Shown: positions 1-8,096, numbered from the stretch's first letter. The stretch is DNA of 20,334 bases from an uncultured Pseudoclavibacter sp. (GCA_946221025.1 CAMIMS010000029.1:1-20334), one strand, 5' to 3'. A program made the numbers and translations. The notes: generated by a model from the letters alone, not told the origin.

Positions 1-100
1 TCATCGGCTTGTCGTAGATGGGCATGAGCTGCTTCGAGATGCCCTTGGTGATCGGCCAAAGCCGGGTGCCGGAACCGCCGGCGAGAATGATGCCCTTCAT
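1..100 (-). CDS. rmlA: Glucose-1-phosphate thymidylyltransferase, N-terminal part (cut by window edge)
   Basis: Only the first 33 codons are in the window; the gene continues past base 1. The reading begins MKGIILAGGSGTRL and continues to PITKGISKQLMPIYDKPM, the nucleotide-binding signature of RmlA (GGxGTRL for dTTP, KQxxPxYDKPM for the sugar-phosphate side). The enzyme joins glucose-1-phosphate and dTTP to give dTDP-glucose, the first step of dTDP-L-rhamnose synthesis in the cytoplasm. The ATG lies 3 bases after the rmlC stop, so the two are almost certainly one transcript, with a purine-rich AAGAAGGGATC inside the rmlC end as likely ribosome site. Family assignment is secure despite the truncation, because these motifs are distinctive. 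Confidence 0.93.
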   Translation of the reverse strand, partial: MKGIILAGGSGTRLWPITKGISKQLMPIYDKPM

Positions 101-103
101 GGA

Positions 104-796
104 TTAGATCCCTTCTTTGCCGGTGGGAGTGGGAGCGGCTGCCTGCTCAGCCTGGCTCGGAGCCTCGGCGGCGGCCGATTCGCTCACGCGGCTGCGCGAC
201 GACAGTTCGGCGTAGAACGTCTTGCACGTCTCGTAGTCGGGCAGAAGGCCTTCTTCGCGCGCCTTCTCAAGGCCGGGGGCGTCGGTGTCCTTCGGCGAGA
301 GCACGAGTTCCTCCACCGGGAAGGGGAACTCGAGGCCGACCTGCTTGCACAGGGGGTTGATGCCGTGCTCACGCGGAGCGTTGTAGGTCTCGGAGCACAG
401 GTACGAGACGGTCGAGTCGTCTTCGAGCGCGACGAAGCAGTGCCCGAGACCCTCACTGATGTAGATGGCGCGACGGTCTTCGGTGTCAAGCAGCACCTTG
501 TCCCACTGCCCGAAGGTCGGCGAGCCAACGCGAATGTCGATCACGTAGTCGATGACGGCACCGCGGGTGCAGGTGACGTACTTCGCCTGGCTCGGCGGCA
601 CATCCGCGAAGTGGATGCCGCGAACGGTGCCCTTTCGCGAGACGGAGGTGTTGGCCTGCTTGAGTTCAAGCGGGTGGCCGACGGCCTCTTCAAGCTTGTC
701 GAATCGGTACCACTCGAGGAACACGCCCCGGTCGTCGCCGAACTGTTTCGGGGTGATCTCGTAGCTGTCGGGCACGCTGAGTTCGCGAATCTCCAT
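104..796 (-). CDS. rmlC: dTDP-4-dehydrorhamnose 3,5-epimerase
   Basis: Epimerises dTDP-4-keto-6-deoxyglucose at C3 and C5, the third step towards dTDP-L-rhamnose. The 230-residue product has the RmlC cupin pattern: FGDDRGVFLEWY near residue 19, the catalytic-His motif RGIHF at 59-63 (His62), the GHCFVAL strand near 118 and a SETYNAP segment holding the expected catalytic Tyr (Tyr137). I chose ATG 796 rather than an upstream in-frame start near 892, because family homology begins at MEIREL and a -10 box lies just before it. The last 30 or so residues are an Ala/Pro/Glu-rich tail beyond the normal cupin end, probably disordered. rmlA follows after 3 bases. rmlB and rmlD lie 9.5 kb away on the other strand. 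Confidence 0.95.
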   Translation of the reverse strand: MEIRELSVPDSYEITPKQFGDDRGVFLEWYRFDKLEEAVGHPLELKQANTSVSRKGTVRGIHFADVPPSQAKYVTCTRGAVIDYVIDIRVGSPTFGQWDKVLLDTEDRRAIYISEGLGHCFVALEDDSTVSYLCSETYNAPREHGINPLCKQVGLEFPFPVEELVLSPKDTDAPGLEKAREEGLLPDYETCKTFYAELSSRSRVSESAAAEAPSQAEQAAAPTPTGKEGI

Positions 797-809
797 GCGC
801 GCGAGTCTA
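797..809 (-). promoter_or_regulatory. rmlC promoter, probable leaderless start
   Basis: On the minus strand TAGACT (809 to 804) matches the actinobacterial -10 consensus TANNNT and ends 7 bases before ATG 796, so transcription would begin at or within a base of the start codon. No Shine-Dalgarno sequence precedes the ATG, which agrees with a leaderless mRNA. I see no convincing -35 box. The core CTAGACTCG recurs exactly in front of rmlB. Confidence 0.55.
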
Positions 810-950
810 GGAGACGCGCCACGGGGTCTTTCTGTAACGCCGGCTGTGTCCGGTGGATAGAGGCCGCATGAGGATGCGCGGTCCACCTGCACGCCCGGGC
901 GAAGGGGAACTGACCGTGATCGCAGCCGACAGGGTCACCGGAGGCCGGAG

Positions 951-959
951 TTATCCACA
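951..959 (+). promoter_or_regulatory. DnaA-box-like sequence in the rmlC / hydrolase intergenic region
   Basis: TTATCCACA is a perfect match to the classical DnaA box (TTATNCACA). It is the only copy I found here, in the roughly 260-base gap between divergent rmlC and the hydrolase gene, so it is not an origin. It could be a DnaA-responsive site or chance. The same gap holds a short dyad, ACGTTG (989-994) with CAACGT (1018-1023), enclosing CCGC-TACGT-GCGG. I see no small gene there. Confidence 0.3.
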
Positions 960-1057
960 AACGGCCCCAAAGCGACGGCGCTGACGTAACGTTGTGTCTG
1001 CCGCTACGTGCGGAACGCAACGTGTTTCCGCCAGTGGCGCGCGAGAGCGAGGGGCAC

Positions 1058-2635
1058 ATGTCGAAAATGTTTGGCGCAGACACCAACGAACTGCGTCTTC
1101 AAGCGGTCGCGACGAGTCGCGGCGCGGATTCTCTACGCACGAGAGGCCAACAACTCCTTGGCCGTGTCGCGGAGGTCAAATGGATCGGCCCGGATGCCGA
1201 CGACTTTCTCCGAAACTTCGATACACACATTCAGCGGCTGGAGCACCTTGCCGACACATTGAACGAGCTCGCTCGGGAAATGGAACGACAGGCGGCCGAG
1301 CAGGACGTCACGAGTGAATCCCGTGGACAAATGCCCAACCTCTCGGCACACACCGGAGGCGCAAACGGCCCGTCACTGTCTGCCAGCCTCGGAAACTTGG
1401 GAAACCTCGCGGGCTCTGCGTCGCAAGCGGCTCCCGCGAGCAATGGAGATTCGGCTCGTGACCGATTCCCCGGTGTCTTCCCACCCCGAAATCCTCCGCA
1501 GGGCGTCTCGGAGGCCGAGGCGCGGGCGGCAATGAACGATTTCGCGAACGAACCAAACCCCCGGGAAGTCGCCGACATGTATGACGACTATGCCGCGAAT
1601 GATCCGGAAATGTTGGATGCGATGGCGTACTACTTTCCCGAGCAGTTCGGAAACCTTAAAGGCATTCCAGGCCACGCAGCTGACCGCGCAAACCGTTGGG
1701 CGTTGGAGGATGTGATTAACGCGGGCGGCCCAGATGCCCGAAGCGCGGAGGCTATCGCTGCCGAGCTAGGCTCGAATCGCGCAGAGAAGATGCAGCTACT
1801 CGGTTTGGAGCGAACCCGCACGAACGGCCCATGGGGCGCCCAAATCTGCTACGGCGATATCGATAAAGCAACGAACACTTCATTCGTAGTCCCCGGAATG
1901 ATCTCAGATGCGGGATTCTCGTCGGTGGAATCGCAGGGTGAGGCCTGCACGAACCTGCGCGACAGGTTCATTCGAGACCGCAACGGACTGTCCAGTGAAG
2001 ATGTGGCCGTCGTTTCATATATCGACTATGACACTCCGACACATTCAGAAGAACCGTATGCAACAAGGGCCGAGGCGGGGGCGCGTCGACTCCAGGACAC
2101 ATTGGCAGGCCACCAAGCCAGACACCCCGATGAAACGAATACAACGAACGTGATCGGGTTCTCGTACGGAACGACCGTGGTCGGTGAGGCGCTCCTTACG
2201 GGCGGGCCGACGTACGGCGTCGACAACGTTGTTCTGCAGGGGTCGGCGGGCCTGACAGATAATGTCGAGGGATTCCGCGCTGATGCTCCCGACGCTCCAA
2301 ATGTATACGCGACCGATGCCACCGCCGACCGAGTGAATAACTTTGGGCAACTGGCAACCACCGATCATCCTAACGACCCATTGAAGTATCCCTGGGTTAC
2401 TGGATATAGCTCTGACGGCCAATCCGTCCGAGTTACCAGAGAACCTATGAACCCACTCGTAGCGGACGTCTATCAACCCGTCGACTACCTCATCCGTCCA
2501 TACGACGAAGTGGAAGTGCCGGGTCAACGAGCCGTCGAAGGGCACACCCTCGGTTCGGGAGATCAAATCGGGTATATGTCGAAGGATAGCCAGAGCCTGA
2601 ACTTCTTAGCTGACAAGCTCACGGAGCAGAAATGA
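1058..2635 (+). CDS. WXG-type N-terminal domain fused to an alpha/beta hydrolase (DUF1023-like)
   Basis: A 525-residue protein without signal peptide. Residues 1-82 form a helical domain with a WIG motif at 42-44, like WXG100/ESX proteins. A Gly/Ser/Asn-rich linker follows (about 90-140). The C-terminal half is an alpha/beta hydrolase resembling the actinobacterial DUF1023 family: SFVVPGM at 275, YIDYDTP at 321, the nucleophile elbow GFSYG at 367-371 (Ser369), probable acid near Asp424 and probable catalytic His496 in VEGHTLG. Substrate unknown; secretion by a type VII system is inferred only from the WXG-like domain, since no such system is in the window. Start at 1058 follows GAGGGG closely; ATG 1067 has better spacing and is possible. 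The stop overlaps the lipoprotein gene. Lower GC than its neighbours suggests transfer. Confidence 0.8.
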   Translation: MSKMFGADTNELRLQAVATSRGADSLRTRGQQLLGRVAEVKWIGPDADDFLRNFDTHIQRLEHLADTLNELAREMERQAAEQDVTSESRGQMPNLSAHTGGANGPSLSASLGNLGNLAGSASQAAPASNGDSARDRFPGVFPPRNPPQGVSEAEARAAMNDFANEPNPREVADMYDDYAANDPEMLDAMAYYFPEQFGNLKGIPGHAADRANRWALEDVINAGGPDARSAEAIAAELGSNRAEKMQLLGLERTRTNGPWGAQICYGDIDKATNTSFVVPGMISDAGFSSVESQGEACTNLRDRFIRDRNGLSSEDVAVVSYIDYDTPTHSEEPYATRAEAGARRLQDTLAGHQARHPDETNTTNVIGFSYGTTVVGEALLTGGPTYGVDNVVLQGSAGLTDNVEGFRADAPDAPNVYATDATADRVNNFGQLATTDHPNDPLKYPWVTGYSSDGQSVRVTREPMNPLVADVYQPVDYLIRPYDEVEVPGQRAVEGHTLGSGDQIGYMSKDSQSLNFLADKLTEQK

Positions 2636-3390
2636 CACGACGAGCACACCTAATCTCAGTAGCTGCATTTACACTCGTCCTTTCGGCATGCAGCAACCCA
2701 TTCGGCCCCGAACTTTGGGAAACTTCCCAAGAATCGAACCTCGACGATTACGATAAGTCAGTCCTTGCTTTCGAGGATTTTCTCGATGAAATTGAGACAA
2801 TCCAGGCGGTGATATCCAAGGAACCCTGGGCTGCTGTCTCGTACGGCAACCGTCCGACGGCTTGTGGACGTGGTGGGGGGTTTGGCTTCATTCGCTCATC
2901 CGTATATCGCGAGAATGCCACGGAACCGCTCCTGACAGATCTGCTTGAGATAAAAGGCGCACTGGAGAAAGAAGGATTTCTCGTTGACGGCGTATTCGCA
3001 GATCAATCATCCAGCGATATGAGCGAAGCAGAGTCCATACACGTTGTTGGCGACACGGGAGCATGGCTTCTCGATCTTCAACCTGACGACTCTGGCATCG
3101 TCATCAGCGGATCGAGCAATTGCGTTGACATTGAACCGCGCCCCGTCTGGGACGAGATGACCCGACTCGGTTTCTCATACGTGGGGCCCGGCGAGCTTTA
3201 CCTGCGTCCCCACGAACGCCTCCCTATCCGTCGTGGTGAAACGCCGTACGTCTACCCCGCGTCGACGGGAACCCCAACGCCGACAGCCTCCGCAACCACG
3301 ACACCGCATCCTTCCCGCACGGCGCGGCCTACTCGCACGCCCAAGCCCACCGATACACGGCACCCCTGGTCGCCAACGTCAACCCCATGA
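2632..3390 (+). CDS. Lipoprotein with Pro/Thr-rich C-terminal tail, function unknown
   Basis: The 252-residue product starts with MTRRAH, a hydrophobic stretch and the lipobox LSAC (Cys20), so it should be lipidated and held on the outer face of the membrane. Residues 21 to about 200 are a globular domain I do not recognise. The last 50 residues are rich in Thr, Pro, Ser and Arg and look like a disordered or wall-spanning stalk, though most lipoproteins have such stalks next to the anchor. The ATG overlaps the hydrolase stop (ATGA), so translation is coupled and the two probably work together, for instance as an extracytoplasmic partner. Bases 2641-2700 are 31/60 G+C, against 44/60 in a sample of rmlD (11281-11340), consistent with a foreign origin. 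Confidence 0.78.
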   Translation: MTRRAHLISVAAFTLVLSACSNPFGPELWETSQESNLDDYDKSVLAFEDFLDEIETIQAVISKEPWAAVSYGNRPTACGRGGGFGFIRSSVYRENATEPLLTDLLEIKGALEKEGFLVDGVFADQSSSDMSEAESIHVVGDTGAWLLDLQPDDSGIVISGSSNCVDIEPRPVWDEMTRLGFSYVGPGELYLRPHERLPIRRGETPYVYPASTGTPTPTASATTTPHPSRTARPTRTPKPTDTRHPWSPTSTP

Positions 3391-3564
3391 GGGCACGAGC
3401 GTGGCACCCCACCACGCCGGCCACGCCCCGCGCGACCCCACGCACGCGCTTCCCGACGGTTCGTCACCCCTCATCAACCAGTCACGCGAGATCACGGGCA
3501 TCGGCAGCATGCCGAACGACGAGGCGATCCGGTCGGTTGAGCATTTGCGTCCGATGCCCAGCGA

Positions 3565-3602
3565 CCAGGGCCGTTTCGTGATCCCTGGGCACCACGTACG
3601 AT
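3565..3602 (+). promoter_or_regulatory. Glycosyltransferase promoter with CCAGGG/CCCTGG dyad, probable leaderless start
   Basis: TACGAT at 3597-3602 fits TANNNT and ends 8 bases before ATG 3611; no Shine-Dalgarno is present, so the mRNA is probably leaderless. TTTCGT at 3574-3579 is a weak -35 at 17-base spacing. An inverted repeat CCAGGG (3565-3570) / CCCTGG (3583-3588) lies over the -35 and spacer and could be an operator. The rest of the 3391-3610 gap shows no gene; an in-frame ATG at 3509 lacks a ribosome site. Confidence 0.45.
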
Positions 3603-3610
3603 GTTGGCCT

Positions 3611-4543
3611 ATGCGCGAACGAGAGGCCCTGCCGCGCGTCACGATTCTGATGGCGACGCACAACGGTGAAGCGCACCTTCGCGAACAGCTCGACACCATC
3701 CTGAGCCAAGAGGGTGTCGACCTTCACCTGATCGTCTCTGACGACGCATCCCGCGACTCGACACCGCAGATTCTCGCCGACGCGGCCGCAGCCGATTCGC
3801 GCATCACGCTGCTTCCCACGGGCCGGTTCGGGTCCCCATCCGCCAACTTCTACCGCCTGCTCACCGAGGCCGACTACGCGGATGCAGACTTCATCGGATT
3901 CGCCGACCAAGACGACCGCTGGCGCCCCGGCAAGCTCGCCCGACACGCGAGCATCCTCATCGAATCGGCCGCAGACGGTGTTTCGTCAAACGTCGTGGCC
4001 TTCGATGAGGACGGTTCCGAGCGGCTCATCCGCAAAGACTTTCCGCAACAGGCGCTCGACTACTGCTTCGAGACGCCGGGCCCGGGTTCATCCATGCTCC
4101 TGACCGCCCGCCTTGCCCGCATGATCACCGAGCAACTCAAGAACCCCGTCTCCCCCGCGCGCAACGCGTGGAGCCACGACCTGCTCTTCTACGCGCTCGC
4201 GCGCGCGGCGGGACTCACCTGGATCATCGACCCAGAGCCGACGGTCGAATACCGCCAGCACGCCGGCAACGCCATCGGCGCGAACGGCACCGTGCGCGCC
4301 GCCGCCAAGCGCCTGCACCTGACAGCCACCAGGTGGCACCGAAAGCTCGTCGCCATCGTGACCGAGAGCGCCATTCACGTGGCGACCCCGGAGGAACTCC
4401 CGCGTCTGGTTTGGCTGCACGAAATGCTCGCGAACCCGACCCCGCGAAACCTCGCCCGCATCGCGGCTCGCACCGAGCACCTGCGCCGCCGCACGCGCGA
4501 CCAAATCGCCCTCCGGGGCCTGCTCCTTGGCGGGCTCTGGTGA
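3611..4543 (+). CDS. Family 2 glycosyltransferase, rhamnosyltransferase-like
   Basis: A 310-residue GT-A fold enzyme. VTILMATHNGEAHLREQL (10-27) and VSDDASRDST (42-51) form the nucleotide-sugar site, and ADQDDRWRPGKL (98-109) supplies the metal-binding Asp residues. The MATxNGxxxLxEQL and ADQDDxW pattern is typical of GT2 enzymes annotated as rhamnosyltransferases, and nearby rmlABCD supplies dTDP-rhamnose, so transfer of rhamnose to a growing cell-wall or surface glycan is a fair inference; acceptor and linkage are unknown. The reading frame is open well upstream, but family homology starts only at 3611, where a -10 box sits 8 bases before ATG. No membrane segment is evident. The stop overlaps the SGNH gene by GTGA. 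Confidence 0.85.
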   Translation: MREREALPRVTILMATHNGEAHLREQLDTILSQEGVDLHLIVSDDASRDSTPQILADAAAADSRITLLPTGRFGSPSANFYRLLTEADYADADFIGFADQDDRWRPGKLARHASILIESAADGVSSNVVAFDEDGSERLIRKDFPQQALDYCFETPGPGSSMLLTARLARMITEQLKNPVSPARNAWSHDLLFYALARAAGLTWIIDPEPTVEYRQHAGNAIGANGTVRAAAKRLHLTATRWHRKLVAIVTESAIHVATPEELPRLVWLHEMLANPTPRNLARIAARTEHLRRRTRDQIALRGLLLGGLW

Positions 4544-5709
4544 GCGATCGCATGCACGAACGACCGGATGAACTCGACGCGGAATGGTCGCTCGAGGTCG
4601 CCCGCGACCCGATGGAGATCACCGATGGCCGGGCAATCGGCCATTCGCACCGCTCAAAGCACCTGAACAAGGTTCGGCGGGACGCCTGGCCACTGAGCCT
4701 TCGACACACCCTGCTCTCGGCCCTCGCAGCGATCCTCGTGAGCGCGGTCGTGGTGGGCCTTGCGATCAACGCGCAGCCGAAGGAGGCGCCCCACATCCTC
4801 GGGCAGCGCTCGGCGATTCCAAAGGAGTTCAAACCGATCCCTGAGTCGCCGTGGGCCGGCATCGGCGCGAACGCCCCGGAACGCTCGACGACACCCCTGA
4901 TCATCCAGAACGTTGTCGACTGGGGCGCGATCGGCAAGCGCTGCCTCGACGACGACCCGTACCCGTCGTTCCAGTGCAACGTGATGCCGACCGACGGAAG
5001 CCCAGCCGAACGCGAGATCTATGCGCTCGGCAACTCCCACTCGGCGCTCTTCTCAAACGCGCTCCTTGAAGCGGTCAGCCGCCGCCCCACGTGGACGCTT
5101 CGCTCCCAGGCAGACCCCGGCTGCCCATTCGAGTACGTGCCGAAACCGAAGACCGATTGTGAGCGTCTTTGGGAAACCGGCACCCGCTACATCCTCGACC
5201 AGGAGCCCGACCTCGTATTCGTGCTCGCAACCCGCTCAACAGAAGACCCGTCAAACGAGTCCCTGCAGCCGGGTCTTACCGAATGGATTCGCATGATCGA
5301 GGAGAAGACCGACAGCGAGGTCATCGCCATTCGCGACACCCCGCGATTCAGCTTCGATATGGCAGATTGCGCTCGGGATTACGGATTCGAATCGGATGAC
5401 TGCCACGTCAATGTCACGGCGAACGACAAGGCGCAGGAAGCACTCGATAAGCACGCGCGAGAGATTGAAGCGGCCGGAGGCACGTGGATCGACATCACCA
5501 GTCGCATCTGCCCCGACTACGTGTGCCGTCCGGCCATTGCGGGCGTTCGCACGTACTTCGACAACAACCACCTATCGGCCTCCTACTGGCGAACGCTCGC
5601 CCCGGCAGTCAGCGAACAGCTCCATCCGGTCGTTTCGTGGTGGCCCGCCGACCCCTACCGCGGCAGGGTCATTGACCGTTCAAACGACGCGCTCGAACCG
5701 GTCACGTAG
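4540..5709 (+). CDS. Membrane-anchored SGNH-domain protein (probable O-acyltransferase or esterase partner)
   Basis: 389 residues: a charged cytoplasmic N-terminus (1-53), one membrane segment (54-78) and an extracytoplasmic SGNH domain. The nucleophile motif is GNSHS (164-168, Ser166) and the terminal catalytic pair is in FDNNHL (Asp341, His344). The end ICPDYVCRP...TYFDNNHL...WWPADPY is shared closely with the SGNH domains of both downstream acyltransferases, so this is a paralogue of them without the AT3 membrane domain. SGNH domains of OafA-type enzymes pass acyl groups to glycans outside the cell; this one would need an AT3 partner or be an esterase. GTG 4540 is chosen because it overlaps the glycosyltransferase stop; ATG 4552 is the alternative. 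Confidence 0.82.
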   Translation: MSDRMHERPDELDAEWSLEVARDPMEITDGRAIGHSHRSKHLNKVRRDAWPLSLRHTLLSALAAILVSAVVVGLAINAQPKEAPHILGQRSAIPKEFKPIPESPWAGIGANAPERSTTPLIIQNVVDWGAIGKRCLDDDPYPSFQCNVMPTDGSPAEREIYALGNSHSALFSNALLEAVSRRPTWTLRSQADPGCPFEYVPKPKTDCERLWETGTRYILDQEPDLVFVLATRSTEDPSNESLQPGLTEWIRMIEEKTDSEVIAIRDTPRFSFDMADCARDYGFESDDCHVNVTANDKAQEALDKHAREIEAAGGTWIDITSRICPDYVCRPAIAGVRTYFDNNHLSASYWRTLAPAVSEQLHPVVSWWPADPYRGRVIDRSNDALEPVT

Positions 5710-5786
5710 TGCCCGCAGGTCGGATGCGATGCATGAACGCGTAGTCCGATCTTTCTCCGATACCGCTTTGTCTGACTCGAGGCAGC

Positions 5787-7874
5787 ATGAATTCCACTGA
5801 TTCCGCATCCGCCGCAGTCCCCGTCAACTCCACACCGCGATCTGGCGGATTCATCCCGGAAATTCAGGGGCTTCGCACGGTTGCCATCATCATGGTCGCG
5901 ACGTTCCACGTGTGGCTGAACCGGGTATCCGGCGGCGTAGATGTGTTCCTGCTCATCTCGGCGTACCTCATGACGCGGTCACTGACCCGCAAAAGCGAAC
6001 AGGGGACGCTCGCGGGGCCGATCACGCTCATTGTTCAGCGTTTCGCTCGCCTGCTGCCCCTCGCGGTGGCAACGATCGCGCTGACGCTCGCGTTCGGGTA
6101 CTTCGTTCTCACACCGCTTTTGTGGGACAACATGGCCCAGGACGGACTTGCGGCGGTCGGCTACTACGAGAACATTCACCTGCAAAACCTCGCAGTCGAT
6201 TACTACGCCGATAACAGCGGCAAAAGCGTGTTTCAGCACTTTTGGTCGCTGTCGATCCAGGGGCAGGTGTTCATCCTCTGGGCGGTCATTCACTGGCTCG
6301 CCTACGTCGTCTCGAAACACACACGCGTGAAGGTGCGCCCGCTCCTCGCGATTGTTTTCTCAGGCATCTTCATTGCCTCCTTTGCCTGGTCCGTGTGGCA
6401 AACCGGCCAGAACCAGGCCTCGGCGTATTTCGACACGTTCGCCCGCATGTGGGAGTTCGCCGCCGGGTCGCTGCTCGCACTCATCCCGACCGGATTGTCT
6501 CTTTCCCGCACCTGGCGCACGATCATGAGCTGGCTCGGACTCATCGGGATGCTCTCGTGCGGATTCGTGCTGCCGGTTGAATCCTCGTTCCCGGGCTGGG
6601 CGGCGCTGTGGCCGGTCATCTCCGCGGCGCTCGTGATCATGGCCTCCGGTGAGCCGACCAGGTTCGGCGCCGATCGCATCCTTGGATCCCGGCCGCTCGT
6701 GTTTCTCGGACGCTACGCATACGCGCTGTACCTCGTGCACTGGCCGGTGCTCATCATTTACCTGACCATGCAGGGTCAGCAGGTGACCGGCATTCGCGGT
6801 GGCACGGGCGTGCTCGTGCTCTCAATCGGGCTGAGCGTCCTGCTCACCCACCTCATCGAGATGCCGGTGAGCCGGTTTCTCGGCGCCAAGACGTCCCCTC
6901 GCGCCGACACGCCTGCGAAAACGCCTCGCTCCGCGGTGGCGCGGCCGATTGCGGTCATGCTCATCGCCGCCATCGTCGCGTGCGTGCCCGCCTGGGGTTT
7001 GCGTTCCGCCTACCAGAACGCCGTCAACGAGGATGTCGTGGCTCTCAACAGCGCGGATCTCTCCTCCTCCGGGGCGAATGCGCTTGACGCGCCCATCGTG
7101 AAGAACCCGATCCCGGGGGCGACCCTCGCCGAGTCGGCCTACACGCAATTCGGTGAGTCGTGCGTTGACTACGAGATGAGCGAACTGGAATGCCTGGAGT
7201 TGTTCGCGTCGCCGGAAGCGCCCACCGTGCTCTTCTTTGGCAACTCGCACAGTCAGCAGTTCAGCGCTGTCGCACTGCAGGCCGCGGAGCAGGTCGATAT
7301 GAATCTCCGCACGATCGCCGGCCCTGGCTGTTCGATTGCTGCGAACCCGGACGTTCCCGACCTGTGCGGGACCATGATGGCCGACGCTTACCGTTGGGCC
7401 GCCGAGCAAAAGCCCGATGTGATCGTGTTCGTCGGAACCATGTCGGTACCGGATGGCACCGACTTCGTGTTCCCGCAAACGCTCGACATCGTCGACAACC
7501 TGCGCGAGGCATCCCCCTCCAGCCAAATCGTGGTGCTGCGAGACAACCCCCGCTCCGACCGGGACATCTTCCGCTGCGCAGCCCAACGCGGCTGGGACGA
7601 CGAGCGGTGCCAGTTCGACTACCTACCGGCGCCGGTGGATGAGCTCGAAGCCGATCTCGCTGAGCGCGACACCCTGTGGGTCGACATGAACGAATACATC
7701 TGCCCGGATCAGCTGTGCCGACCGCAGCTTGGCGGAACAATCACCTACTTCGACAGCAACCACCTGACCGACATCTACATGCGCACACTGGCCGGGCACT
7801 TCGCCGAAATGGTGCAACCGAGCATTCCCTGGTGGCCAGAAGAGGTGTACCCGACCGAGGGATCGGGCGCCTAG
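5787..7874 (+). CDS. OafA-like acyltransferase, AT3 plus SGNH domains (first tandem copy)
   Basis: A 695-residue integral membrane O-acyltransferase. The AT3 domain (about 20-370, many hydrophobic helices) opens with FIPEIQGLRTVAI and FHVW, giving the conserved Arg30 and His41, and carries FQHFWSLSIQGQ (149-160) in place of the usual SVEEQ. After a linker and another membrane helix near 390 comes an SGNH domain with GNSHS (Ser487) and FDSNHL (Asp656, His659). In this family the membrane domain moves an acyl group across the membrane and the SGNH domain transfers it to a glycan. GAGG lies just before ATG 5787. The gene is 77 bases after the stand-alone SGNH gene and has a close paralogue directly downstream. 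The natural acceptor is probably the rhamnose-containing polymer (inference). Confidence 0.92.
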   Translation: MNSTDSASAAVPVNSTPRSGGFIPEIQGLRTVAIIMVATFHVWLNRVSGGVDVFLLISAYLMTRSLTRKSEQGTLAGPITLIVQRFARLLPLAVATIALTLAFGYFVLTPLLWDNMAQDGLAAVGYYENIHLQNLAVDYYADNSGKSVFQHFWSLSIQGQVFILWAVIHWLAYVVSKHTRVKVRPLLAIVFSGIFIASFAWSVWQTGQNQASAYFDTFARMWEFAAGSLLALIPTGLSLSRTWRTIMSWLGLIGMLSCGFVLPVESSFPGWAALWPVISAALVIMASGEPTRFGADRILGSRPLVFLGRYAYALYLVHWPVLIIYLTMQGQQVTGIRGGTGVLVLSIGLSVLLTHLIEMPVSRFLGAKTSPRADTPAKTPRSAVARPIAVMLIAAIVACVPAWGLRSAYQNAVNEDVVALNSADLSSSGANALDAPIVKNPIPGATLAESAYTQFGESCVDYEMSELECLELFASPEAPTVLFFGNSHSQQFSAVALQAAEQVDMNLRTIAGPGCSIAANPDVPDLCGTMMADAYRWAAEQKPDVIVFVGTMSVPDGTDFVFPQTLDIVDNLREASPSSQIVVLRDNPRSDRDIFRCAAQRGWDDERCQFDYLPAPVDELEADLAERDTLWVDMNEYICPDQLCRPQLGGTITYFDSNHLTDIYMRTLAGHFAEMVQPSIPWWPEEVYPTEGSGA
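6243..6284 (+). repeat. Longest clear identity block between the two acyltransferase genes, copy 1
   Basis: This 42-base stretch, encoding WSLSIQGQVFILWA, is identical to 8547-8588, 2304 bases downstream. Several other near-identical blocks exist, for example around the FIPEIQGLRTVAIIMVA segment. It marks a tandem gene duplication or gene conversion rather than a mobile repeat. Confidence 0.8.
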
Positions 7875-7923
7875 CCCGTCGGGGCCGGGGTGTCGCGGTC
7901 GTTCGCGCGCACGTCGACGGGCT
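7873..7923 (+). terminator. Stem-loop after the first acyltransferase, possible terminator
   Basis: AGCCCGTCG (7873-7881, beginning inside the TAG stop) pairs perfectly with CGACGGGCT (7915-7923). The 33-base loop is GC-rich and may fold further. There is no T-run, as is common in high-GC actinobacteria, so the terminator role is only likely. It would separate transcription of the two acyltransferase genes. Confidence 0.4.
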
Positions 7924-7958
7924 CGCAATCGGTCCCTAACCGACGAACACTCGACCCG

Positions 7959-8028
7959 CCGGTCAGCGGCTAACCGCAGGCGGTCGTATGGTGGTGGGCC
8001 GGCGATGCATATCGCTCCGGTCAGCGGC
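7959..8028 (+). repeat. Direct repeat in the gap between the tandem acyltransferases
   Basis: CCGGTCAGCGGC occurs at 7959-7970 and again at 8017-8028. Between them TATGGT (7987-7992) fits a -10 box about 105 bases before the second acyltransferase start. The repeats could flank a promoter or be chance in GC-rich DNA. No gene is seen in 7875-8096. Confidence 0.3.
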
Positions 8029-8096
8029 CGCTGCGAACGCACCCCCAGCATCGCCCGACGTGACCCGTCGCCCCCAACCCGCAGCTTTGAGGCCGC

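Noticed and set aside
3233..3610. N-terminal extension of the glycosyltransferase frame
   Set aside because: It overlaps the lipoprotein end in another frame and reads as Arg/Pro-rich noise; GT2 homology and a promoter place the start at 3611.
6822..7586. Minus-strand open frame inside the first acyltransferase gene
   Set aside because: It lies wholly within a well supported gene and has no independent evidence.
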